Below, piece by piece: positions 17,711 through 24,847 of a stretch of DNA of 64,000 bases; within the stretch, counting starts at the first letter, position 1, and the number at the start of each line of letters is the position of its first letter. Source of the stretch: CAUZFZ01 sp963579025. Lineage in GTDB: Bacteria; Planctomycetota; Planctomycetia; Planctomycetales; Planctomycetaceae. Location: positions 1 through 64,000 of the forward strand of contig CAUZFZ010000024.1 of NCBI GenBank assembly GCA_963579025.1. Reading direction: 5' to 3'. A program made the translations under genes and the position numbers. The notes under the pieces are model-generated. The model had not been told where the DNA came from. It did not search any database and worked only from the letters and a program-made list of their open reading frames with translations.

Positions 17711-18832
17711 ATGAAGTCACTTGCTGCCGTAATCACTCTGTCTGTTCTGACGTCTTCCGTTTTTGCAGACAAAGCGACTGCCGAATCGTTCGGAAAGACG
17801 AAGGATGGCAAGGACGTCGAGATTTACACGCTCAAGAGCAGCAAGGGACTGGTCGCCAAAGTCATGACCCGCGGCGCGACGCTCGTCCAACTGCACGTGC
17901 CAGACAAGGACGGAAACGCTGCCGATGTGATCCTGGGCTTCGACGACGTGGCCGGGTACGAGGGCGAAGGCAATCAGTACTTTGGTTGCACGACTGGACG
18001 AGTCTGTAATCGCATTGCCAAGGGCAAGTTTTCGGTCGACGGCAAAGAATACACGCTGGCCATCAACAACGAGCCGAATCATCTTCACGGTGGAGTCGAA
18101 CGCAGCCTCGATAAGGTCGTCTGGAAAGCCCAGCCGTTCACTCACGACAAAGGACAGGGAGTCACCTTCAAGTACACGAGTCCGGACGGCGAAGAAGGCT
18201 ATCCCGGGACGCTCGAAATCAGAGTCCGTTACTCGGTCGCGAAGGATTCAAACCGCCTGACGATTAACTACGTGGCGACGACCGACAAGGCGACCCCGGT
18301 CAATCTGACCAATCACGCGTACTTCAATCTGGCGGGTGAAGGCAGCAAGTCGGTGCTGGGTCACGCCCTGCGATTGAACGCCGACACGTTCACGCCAACG
18401 GACGACACGCTGATTCCGACCGGCAAGATCGAGAGTGTCGAAGGCACGGAACTCGATTTCCGCAAGGCGACTCGCATTGGCAAGCGAATCAAAACACTGA
18501 CGGAAACTGCCGCGCTGGGTTACGACCACAATTTCGTGCTGAACGTTCCGAAGGAAGGTCAGAAGTACCGATTCGCCGCGATGCTGAAGGACCCCAAATC
18601 AGGCCGACGCCTGCAGATCAGCACGACGGAAATCGGAATCCAGTTTTACTCCGGGAACTTCCTGGAGGGGCAAAAGGGCAAGGGCGGAAAAGAATACGCC
18701 CATCGCAGTGCGATCTGCCTGGAGACTCAGCATTACCCGGACAGCGTGAATCAGAAGGGCTTTCCGTCGACGATTCTCGAGCCGGGTGAGGAGTACAATT
18801 CCTCGACCGTGCTGAACTTCTCTGCGGAGTAG
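17711..18832 (+). CDS. galM: Exported aldose 1-epimerase
   Basis: Galactose mutarotase family, interconverting alpha and beta anomers of aldoses. The 373-residue protein begins with a signal peptide (MKSLAAVITLSVLTSSVFAD), unlike cytoplasmic GalM, so it should act in the periplasm. Family motifs are present: TTGRVCNRIAKGKF, NNEPNHLHGG with the substrate His, VNLTNHAYFNLAG with the catalytic His, and GYDHNFVL. The catalytic Glu is expected in the AICLETQHYPDS segment near the end, which is intact. GAGG upstream of the ATG supports the start. A hairpin with a T tract follows the stop. Confidence 0.93.
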   Translation: MKSLAAVITLSVLTSSVFADKATAESFGKTKDGKDVEIYTLKSSKGLVAKVMTRGATLVQLHVPDKDGNAADVILGFDDVAGYEGEGNQYFGCTTGRVCNRIAKGKFSVDGKEYTLAINNEPNHLHGGVERSLDKVVWKAQPFTHDKGQGVTFKYTSPDGEEGYPGTLEIRVRYSVAKDSNRLTINYVATTDKATPVNLTNHAYFNLAGEGSKSVLGHALRLNADTFTPTDDTLIPTGKIESVEGTELDFRKATRIGKRIKTLTETAALGYDHNFVLNVPKEGQKYRFAAMLKDPKSGRRLQISTTEIGIQFYSGNFLEGQKGKGGKEYAHRSAICLETQHYPDSVNQKGFPSTILEPGEEYNSSTVLNFSAE

Positions 18833-18853
18833 ACCACGAGCGCGGGAGAATCG

Positions 18854-18893
18854 AAGTCGCGTGGCAATGCGTGTCACGTGACTTTTCGTTTTT
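18854..18893 (+). terminator. Probable rho-independent terminator after galM
   Basis: AAGTCGCGTG and CACGTGACTT pair at 9 of 10 positions across an 11-base loop, followed by TTCGTTTTT. It sits 22 bases after the galM stop and between convergent genes. Confidence 0.6.
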
Positions 18894-18918
18894 ATGGGCG
18901 GTGGTGCAGCATGACTGC

Positions 18919-19266
18919 TCAAACCCCGCTTCGACGCGACTCTTTGACGGACGTCAGCACGAACAGGTTGAAGAAGTGCATCGAGCCCAATGTCAGGCAC
19001 ACAATGCCGACCTTTGTCGACAGGACATTGATGGCATCGAATCCTGACGCGACCGGCGACCGAGTCCTGAGCATGAGCACGACAAACGCAATGTTCATCA
19101 GGTAGTACCCCGCCAGCAGGAGATGGTTAACCGCGTCGGCGACCCGTTCGTTGCCTTGCAGACAATCGATCAGAAAGGGCCGGCCGTTACGGTGGAGCGT
19201 GTGACCGACGTAGACGGTGATCAGCACGCTGACCGCAAGGTAAATGGCGTAGGTCCAGATGATCAT
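18919..19266 (-). CDS. Small integral membrane protein, paralogue A
   Basis: A 115-residue protein with three or four hydrophobic segments and no known family that I can name. The start at 19266 begins with MIIWTYAIYLAVSVLITVYV; longer in-frame reading runs into a dispersed repeat and is not coding. It shares WTYAIYL, a G-Y-YL-N segment, the motif LSTKVG and a final LG-x-x-HF with the protein at 19493-19867, so the two arose by tandem duplication. Function unknown. The pair is split by a long palindromic repeat. Confidence 0.65.
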   Translation of the reverse strand: MIIWTYAIYLAVSVLITVYVGHTLHRNGRPFLIDCLQGNERVADAVNHLLLAGYYLMNIAFVVLMLRTRSPVASGFDAINVLSTKVGIVCLTLGSMHFFNLFVLTSVKESRRSGV

Positions 19267-19318
19267 GGAAGTACCCCAGCTCTGTTTCTGCTCCACCCGT
19301 TGCCGGCATGTCGCGTCG

Positions 19319-19448
19319 CACCAGGCTCTGTTTGAAAACCCGTAGGATGGGCACTCTTGCCCGTCCGCACATCGCGATTCGTCGAGAAATGGACGGGCAA
19401 GAGTGCCCATCCTACGAGTGGTTTCGAGTTTTCAAACAGAGCCTGGTG
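19319..19448. repeat. Long inverted repeat, GGGCACTCTTGCCC family
   Basis: Left arm from 19319 (ACCAGGCTCTGTTTGAAAAC, then GGATGGGCACTCTTGCC) and right arm ending about 19448 (its complement, with a small insertion) surround a 24-base loop containing CATCGCGATT. The core and loop recur at 42414-42487 in the opposite orientation and the core again at 5979-6016. This is a dispersed palindromic element separating the two membrane-protein paralogues. Confidence 0.8.
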
Positions 19449-19492
19449 ACTCGGAGTCGCGGTTGACGCTTCGTCGAGCTCGCTTGCGCTTC

Positions 19493-19867
19493 CTATGAGC
19501 GGATCGCGCGGCTGCGCGATTCCTGTGACAATGCGCGGCGCATCGCCCCGAGTTTTGCCAGCACGATGAAGTGTACGAAACCCAGCGAGATCAGAATCGC
19601 TCCGACTTTGGTGCTGAGTAGTTCCATCACGCTGGTGATGTCCTGCGCGGGATCACCGTATTTAAGCGCCAGGCTGATGATTCCCAGATTCACGAGATAG
19701 AAACCGACGATCAGCAGGCGGGTGACCGCGTTCGTTAACTCGGAGGACTCGCCGTTGGAGTCGGCGAGAAACGCCGGTGCATGACTGCCAAGAGTGCGAG
19801 CCACCCAGATCGTGATGCTGGTGCAGATCGTCAGATAAATCGCGTACGTCCAGACCATGGTGGTCAT
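19493..19867 (-). CDS. Small integral membrane protein, paralogue B
   Basis: A 124-residue membrane protein with three or four hydrophobic helices, starting MTTMVWTYAIYLTICTSITI, with GGAGC upstream of the ATG at 19867. It is a tandem paralogue of the 115-residue protein 227 bases downstream: WTYAIYL, TRLLIVGFYLVNLG against NHLLLAGYYLMNIA, and LSTKVGAILISLGFVHF against LSTKVGIVCLTLGSMHF. Its C-terminus (ALSQESRSRAIRS) is hydrophilic and may be cytoplasmic. Function unknown. Confidence 0.68.
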   Translation of the reverse strand: MTTMVWTYAIYLTICTSITIWVARTLGSHAPAFLADSNGESSELTNAVTRLLIVGFYLVNLGIISLALKYGDPAQDITSVMELLSTKVGAILISLGFVHFIVLAKLGAMRRALSQESRSRAIRS

Positions 19868-20066
19868 AACGCTGCTCCTTTCAAGTTGCCGAGACAGTTA
19901 AGACGGGACCACCTTCTGTGGCTCCGGAGGCCATCGTGAGTTTGTTCTAAGGGCCTGACCGCTGCGGACTCTGAGGATTAACAGATCGGCGACTCGATTA
20001 ACTGGCAAGTGACTGACTGATACAGTCCCGCGTGCCTGTCCCGTCCCGACTTCCGCCGAGCCGCAA

Positions 20067-20912
20067 ATGCAGCAACTGGTCGCACAGCTTGAGGAGAGTG
20101 TGGCTGCTGTCCGCGCGCGCTGGTCGGACCGACCGGTTGTCGGGCTGGTGCTCGGCTCCGGGATGGGTGGTCTGGCTGAAACTCTCGATGTGGAGGCGGA
20201 TTTTGCTGCCGAACAGATTCCGCACTATCCCCGTTCGACGGCACTGGGGCATCGCGGGCGGTTTCTGTGCGGTCGTCTGGCCGGTGCCCCGGTCGTCATG
20301 ATGGATGGTCGGCAGCACGGCTATGAGGGGCACGATCTGGCGAAGGTTGTTTATCCTGTCCGACTCATGTCCCGGCTGGGAATCACCACCCTGGTCCTGT
20401 CCAACGCCAGTGGTGGAGTGAACCCGAAACTCAACGGTGGCGACGTTGTCGTGCTCGACGACCACATCAACCTGTTGTGGGACAATCCGCTGTTCGGCCC
20501 GAACGACGAACAGCTTGGCCCGCGATTTCCAGACATGTGTACGCCGTATGATGCTGAACTGGCCGACATCGCAGAGTCCGCGATCGTGAAGCGTGGCGGA
20601 TCGACGCATCGTGGGGTTTATCTGGCCCAGCAGGGTCCGTGTTACGAAACCAGAGCCGAATACCGCATGGCTCGGCAGATGGGTGCAGACGTCGTGGGTA
20701 TGTCGACCGTCCCGGAAGTCATCGTCGGTGTTCACGAAGGCCTGCGTGTGGTGGCGCTGTCGGTCGTGTCCAACGTCTTCAGCGAGAATTCAGACGAAAC
20801 AACTACCGGTGAAGCGGTGATTGCCACGGTCTCCGAATCCGTGCCATTGGTCCATGCAGCCGTCACGGCCGTGGTCGAGCACGTGGTCACCGCCGTGACG
20901 GCTGCCCAATGA
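20067..20912 (+). CDS. punA: Purine nucleoside phosphorylase
   Basis: Class II (trimeric) PNP, cleaving purine ribonucleosides with phosphate to base and ribose-1-phosphate in purine salvage. The 281 residues show GLVLGSGMGGLAE (phosphate loop), MDGRQHGYEGHD, VLSNASGGVNPKL, and the substrate-binding GPCYETRAEYRMARQMGAD followed by VGMSTVPEV. The conserved base-contacting Asn is in VVSNVFS. The stop overlaps the next start by four bases, so it is the first gene of an unusual unit with an MnmE-like GTPase and MutY. Confidence 0.92.
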   Translation: MQQLVAQLEESVAAVRARWSDRPVVGLVLGSGMGGLAETLDVEADFAAEQIPHYPRSTALGHRGRFLCGRLAGAPVVMMDGRQHGYEGHDLAKVVYPVRLMSRLGITTLVLSNASGGVNPKLNGGDVVVLDDHINLLWDNPLFGPNDEQLGPRFPDMCTPYDAELADIAESAIVKRGGSTHRGVYLAQQGPCYETRAEYRMARQMGADVVGMSTVPEVIVGVHEGLRVVALSVVSNVFSENSDETTTGEAVIATVSESVPLVHAAVTAVVEHVVTAVTAAQ

Positions 20913-22129
20913 CCGCGTCCGTCGCCGATCCGCCTGCTCCACCGACTGCCGCGCTACTTACGCCGCGTGGCCGTGGTGCGGTGGCAACCATTCGCGTCTG
21001 TGGTGACGGTCCTGCGACGGGTCGGGCAGTTGATCGTCACTTCAAGGCCGTCAACGGGCGACCGATCGAACAGCAGCCACTCGGACGCATCTGCTTTGGC
21101 CACTGGTGCGATGCCGTCGATCTGGCAGATAAAGTATCCAGCGAAGAAGTCGTCGTGTGTCGTTCGACAGACTCGATTGTCGAAGTTCACTGCCACGGCG
21201 GCGACGCGGCCGTGAATCGAATCCTCGAAATGCTGGCGGCTTCGGGTGTCACCTCCGTCACGTGGGAGCAGCAGCACGCGGAGATCACTTCACCATTCGA
21301 AGCTGAGTGTCACGCCGCCCTGACACGCGCAACGACCGGCCGAACAGCCGGCATTCTGCTGGAGCAATCGTCGGGCCTGCTCTTCAGAGAAATTGACGAA
21401 CTGCACGCGCTGGCCGCAGGTGCTCCGTCGCTCGATGCGATCTCATTCTTCCAGCAACGATTACAGACCTTAATCGGCTGGAGCGACTTCGGCCGCCGCC
21501 TGACCGAACCAGCGCGTGTGGTTCTGGCAGGACGTCCAAATGTCGGCAAGTCGACTCTGATCAATGCGTTGCTGGGCTACTCGCGGGCCATCGTGTTTGA
21601 CCAGCCCGGTACGACGCGAGACATCGTCACGGGAGAAACGGCGTTCGACGGCTGGCCAGTCCAACTCTCGGACACCGCCGGGATTCGTGAGACAGTCGAT
21701 GACCTGGAACGCGAGGGGATCGAGCGGACACGGCGAGCCATAGAGAATGCCGATCTCGTTTGCCTGCTAATCGACGTGTCTCAGCCAGTCGAGGTGGAAG
21801 ACATGCAACTTCTGGGGCAATTCGCAGTCTCGCCAGGCAACGGGCCGCCTTGCATTGTTGTGCATCACAAGGCGGACTTGCCTCGGCTTTGGGATGCTGA
21901 TCATCAAGCCAACTCGTTGGCCGTGTCGTCTGTGACCGGGAACGGAGTCGACGAGCTGATGGCGGAGATCGTTCGGCAGCTCGTACCCAGCGTGCCGGCG
22001 ACGGGCACACCGATCCCCGTCAGCGTTCGACAAACGAAATGGCTGGATGCAGCCATGAGTTGTCACGCGGCCGAAGACTCACATGGCGTCTGCAGCGCAC
22101 TGCAGAATTGTCTGGACGGAACGCCATGA
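20909..22129 (+). CDS. MnmE/TrmE-like GTPase lacking the C-terminal cysteine motif
   Basis: Related to MnmE, which with MnmG modifies the wobble uridine of some tRNAs. The N-terminal formyl-THF-binding-like domain (TPRGRGAVATIRVCG, VEVHCHGG) and a G domain inserted in helices (about residues 205-370) are present. G1 is AGRPNVGKSTLINAL, the G2 region is PGTTRDIV and G3 is DTAGIRE. G4 reads HKAD instead of NKxD. At 406 residues it stops before the family's terminal C-[IVL]-G-K motif, whose Cys is required for tRNA modification; it ends in LQNCLDGTP. It is therefore either a divergent MnmE or a paralogue with another role. It overlaps PNP and mutY by four bases on either side. Confidence 0.8.
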   Translation: MTASVADPPAPPTAALLTPRGRGAVATIRVCGDGPATGRAVDRHFKAVNGRPIEQQPLGRICFGHWCDAVDLADKVSSEEVVVCRSTDSIVEVHCHGGDAAVNRILEMLAASGVTSVTWEQQHAEITSPFEAECHAALTRATTGRTAGILLEQSSGLLFREIDELHALAAGAPSLDAISFFQQRLQTLIGWSDFGRRLTEPARVVLAGRPNVGKSTLINALLGYSRAIVFDQPGTTRDIVTGETAFDGWPVQLSDTAGIRETVDDLEREGIERTRRAIENADLVCLLIDVSQPVEVEDMQLLGQFAVSPGNGPPCIVVHHKADLPRLWDADHQANSLAVSSVTGNGVDELMAEIVRQLVPSVPATGTPIPVSVRQTKWLDAAMSCHAAEDSHGVCSALQNCLDGTP

Positions 22130-23277
22130 CGCAGTCGTCCGAACCCGACTTGTTCGAACCATTCAGCAGCGTCGAGCTGACAAAGTTCCGCCGAGCTCTG
22201 CGGCGGTGGTATCAGCGCCGGGCGCGCGATCTGCCGTGGCGTCGTACGGGGGATCCGTATCGCATCTGGATCAGTGAGATCATGCTGCAACAGACGACGG
22301 TCGCTGCTGTTGTGCCCTACTTTGAGCGGTTCCTCGACCGCTTTCCGGACGTCGAGGAACTGGCAACCGCGGAAGAGGGCGATGTGCTGCGGTTATGGGA
22401 AGGACTCGGGTATTACAGTCGCGCCCGCAACATTCATCGGAGTGCACGTCAACTTGTCGAAGAATTGAATGGCGTGTTTCCAGAGACGGTCGACGAACTG
22501 ATCAAGCTGCCCGGGATCGGCAGATACACGGCCGGCGCCATCGTCTCATTCGCATTCGACCGACCCGCTCCGATAGTGGAAGCCAACACGTTGAGGCTCT
22601 ACAGCCGGCTGCTTGCACTGGACGAGAACCCGCGGTCAACGCACGGCCAACGTGTGCTGTGGGCATTCGCTGAGCACTTATTACCACGCCGCAGTGCAGG
22701 AGAGTTCAATCAGGCGTTGATGGAACTTGGCTCGCAGGTCTGCACACCAACTGAGCCCGAGTGCCCAAAGTGCCCCGCTCGAAGTGTTTGCCGCGCGTTT
22801 GCCGCTGGCCGACAGTCAGAGATTCCTGTTGCAGCCCCGCGGCAGCAAATCACGGCGATTGTGGAAGCCGCTGTTGCCGTGCGTTCTGGTGACCAATACC
22901 TGTTGCGACGAAACCCAGAAGGCCAGCGGTGGGCGGGCATGTGGGATTTCCTGAGATTCCCGATCGAGGATGCAGATCGCCACATTCCAGAATCGGGACT
23001 CGACTCTACTCGCCCCGTACCCTCGCGGCTGGCTCGGCAGTTGGAGCGTACGTCGCAAGACATGGCAGGCATCGAAATCCGGGCGAATCGATTCCTCACA
23101 GAGCTTCGACATGGCGTGACGAGATATCGAATCCGATTGCAGTGTTTCCTTGCCGAAACGGACGCGTCAGCGAATCGCATGGCGGATGGATTTCAGTGGG
23201 TCCATCCGGATGCGTTCTCGGATTACCCGTTGTCGGTGACGGGCAGGAAACTGGCACGCCTTCTGGAGGCGATGTGA
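22126..23277 (+). CDS. mutY: MutY adenine DNA glycosylase
   Basis: Removes adenine mispaired with 8-oxoguanine. The 383-residue protein has the helix-hairpin-helix LPGIGRYTAGAI (128-139), catalytic Glu51 in WISEIMLQQT, the [4Fe-4S] ligands C206-X6-C213-X2-C216-X5-C222, and a C-terminal NUDIX-like 8-oxoG recognition domain (AVRSGDQYLLRRNPEGQRWA). The position normally held by the second catalytic residue, Asp in LDGNV-R, reads IVEANTLRLYSR, with Glu152 in its place. The ATG at 22126 overlaps the GTPase stop by four bases; an in-frame ATG at 22039 inside the GTPase gene gives a non-homologous extension. Confidence 0.93.
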   Translation: MTQSSEPDLFEPFSSVELTKFRRALRRWYQRRARDLPWRRTGDPYRIWISEIMLQQTTVAAVVPYFERFLDRFPDVEELATAEEGDVLRLWEGLGYYSRARNIHRSARQLVEELNGVFPETVDELIKLPGIGRYTAGAIVSFAFDRPAPIVEANTLRLYSRLLALDENPRSTHGQRVLWAFAEHLLPRRSAGEFNQALMELGSQVCTPTEPECPKCPARSVCRAFAAGRQSEIPVAAPRQQITAIVEAAVAVRSGDQYLLRRNPEGQRWAGMWDFLRFPIEDADRHIPESGLDSTRPVPSRLARQLERTSQDMAGIEIRANRFLTELRHGVTRYRIRLQCFLAETDASANRMADGFQWVHPDAFSDYPLSVTGRKLARLLEAM

Positions 23278-23321
23278 GTCGGCGGGTTGATCGACCCGGC
23301 GCGTTTTCAGCGTTGGCTGTC

Positions 23322-23391
23322 ATACAAGCCCGCAGCGCAAGCGAGTGAACGTGTTGCAACAGATTCACTCGCTTGCGCTTCGGGCTTGTAT
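23322..23391. repeat. Palindrome, ATACAAGCCC-GAAGCGC family, copy 1
   Basis: The left arm (ATACAAGCCCGCAGCGCAAG, then CGAGTGAA) and its complement flank a 14-base loop. A near-identical copy at 28302-28371 lies between the RND adaptor and permease genes. It is placed just after mutY and could end or process the transcript. Confidence 0.8.
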
Positions 23392-23422
23392 CGAGGCCGA
23401 AAACCAATTTTGGAATTGCTAT

Positions 23423-23748
23423 GGAGTGAATAACCAATTACTGGCGCAAGACGGGCAGGGAGGCTCATCATGACGCCGAGTTTCCACCACCGACCCCGTG
23501 TCGGTGGAGAACTGACTGACAGCTACGAAACAGCCCGCGCGAAAACGCCTCCACCGACCCCGCGTCGGTGGGGCGACGACTCAGCCGGCTGGCGATCAGT
23601 CGCGGGCTCCACCGACACGGGGTCGGTGGAGGCCAGGGGCCTGGCGTGCTTCGTGTTGTAGCTATTCAGTCACTCGTCCACCGACACAGGGTCGGTGGTG
23701 CGAAAGTGGGGCAAACTGCATTTGCGCCAGTTATTCCTTATTCACTCC
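23423..23748. mobile_element. MITE-like element with 26-base terminal inverted repeats and four internal hairpins
   Basis: The ends are GGAGTGAATAACCAATTACT...GGCGCA and a complement that matches except for a short shifted stretch in the middle. TAT flanks both ends (23420-23422 and 23749-23751), a possible target duplication. Inside are four 21-base palindromes of the form CCACCGACCCCG-TGTCGGTGG at 23487, 23551, 23609 and 23678; the last two are in the opposite orientation to the first two. There is no convincing protein. It lies between the mutY end and the convergent gene ending at 23756. Confidence 0.7.
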
Positions 23749-23755
23749 TATGGGC

Positions 23756-24649
23756 TCAATAGATCCACGTAAACGACGCGAAGTACTGTCGGTCGAAGCG
23801 TTTGACTTCGGACACCGGGAACAGGACGCCAAAGCGCAACTCGCCACTTCCTGCCAGGACGTAGCTGAAACCCGGCAGCAGTTCGATCAGTGTCTGCTCT
23901 GCGCCGTCCAGTTGCGTCTCGCCGTTCATTTCGAGGTAGATCGTCCTCATGCCTGGCTTGAAGTGACTCGCGTGTTCGTGGCCGCCCTCTTCTTCGTGCT
24001 CGATGTGTTCCTCTTCCCCCAGGATGGATTCACCGAGCCACGAGTGGGCCAGTGAGAAGCTGTAGATCATGGACGTATCACCCGATTCCGCCCCGATTTC
24101 CGGGCCGAAATTCAGCACCAGCGAATTCCAGTCGCCGAGATCGTGCCACGTCGTGATGAAGGGAGCCAACGTTGTCTCGCCGACACCCAGGTCGCGTGTC
24201 GCATCGCCCGTCGGGACCGTGATGAAGAAGTTCGACGCCAGAATGAAACGGTCACGCTCGATCCACATGACGCGTGGGGCGATCTCGAGGTCACCCGGGC
24301 CGACATTCTGAGTGCCGTCCGGTTGTCGATTACCAACCAGCGGAGACGCGAAAAGAATTCCGAGACGCTTTGTGAAGGCCCAATCGACATGCGGTTCCGC
24401 TTCGAATTCGTCTGAGCCGCCGACGTTCTGTGTGTACTTGTAGATAAAGAACACGTCCTGATGAATCTGCGGCGGCTCGATCGTAAACGGGTGGACGTAA
24501 GGAGTCCCCAGTTCGCTGAAGTGCGTGTGGTGAATCGGTGCGAAGACCTCGTCCACAAAGTTCTCGTCAAAGATTCCATCGTCGGCTGCCACAGACCATC
24601 CAGTCGTGACGTGCGCCGTTACGCAGATGAGAGTTGCGACGAGTTTCAT
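23756..24649 (-). CDS. Putative outer-membrane beta-barrel with His/Glu-rich loop, RND locus
   Basis: A 297-residue exported protein with a signal peptide (MKLVATLICVTAHVTTGWSV). The rest is alternating amphipathic strands ending in an aromatic C-terminus (FASFTWIY), as expected for a beta-barrel. It resembles generic outer-membrane 'transporter' proteins of the MetA/phenol-degradation type. Near residues 210-232 lies a strongly acidic His-rich loop (EEEHIEHEEEGGHEHASHF), and PIHHTHF lies near the N-terminus; both could bind metal. It is the neighbour of the TolC-type channel gene on the same strand, with a palindromic element between them, which suggests a link to efflux. Confidence 0.65.
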   Translation of the reverse strand: MKLVATLICVTAHVTTGWSVAADDGIFDENFVDEVFAPIHHTHFSELGTPYVHPFTIEPPQIHQDVFFIYKYTQNVGGSDEFEAEPHVDWAFTKRLGILFASPLVGNRQPDGTQNVGPGDLEIAPRVMWIERDRFILASNFFITVPTGDATRDLGVGETTLAPFITTWHDLGDWNSLVLNFGPEIGAESGDTSMIYSFSLAHSWLGESILGEEEHIEHEEEGGHEHASHFKPGMRTIYLEMNGETQLDGAEQTLIELLPGFSYVLAGSGELRFGVLFPVSEVKRFDRQYFASFTWIY

Positions 24650-24697
24650 TTCGATTTTCCAGGTAACATGGAGACTGGGCGATGCACGATTCGTAAT

Positions 24698-24847
24698 TAG
24701 GAATTGTCCCGAAATAACTGCCCATCGTCGTGAGCCGACGGCGCTAGCCGCGGGCCAATCGGCGCCGAAGCGTCACAAGGCCCGAGGCTAGCGCCTACGG
24801 CTCACTGGCGTGTTGATTCTGGAGAGTTATTTCGAGACTGTTCCTTA
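24698..24847. mobile_element. Palindromic MITE-like element ending at the TolC-gene stop
   Basis: Outer arms TAGGAATTGTCCCGAAATAA and its imperfect complement (ending at 24847) enclose inner arms GTGAGCCGACGGCGCTAGCC (24730-24756) and their complement (24779-24805, 24 of 27 matching). TTAG flanks both ends, compatible with a TA duplication. The right end supplies the TAA stop of the TolC-type gene. Confidence 0.72.

Noticed and set aside
17238..17714. 158-codon rightward frame between the ECF unit and galM
   Set aside because: Low-complexity Arg/Ser-rich translation without start signal or homology; runs into the galM leader in another frame.
23487..23698. Four CCACCGACCCCG-type repeats considered as a CRISPR array
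   Set aside because: Spacing is irregular (43, 37 and 48 bases between units), two copies are reversed, and they are enclosed by terminal inverted repeats; no cas genes.
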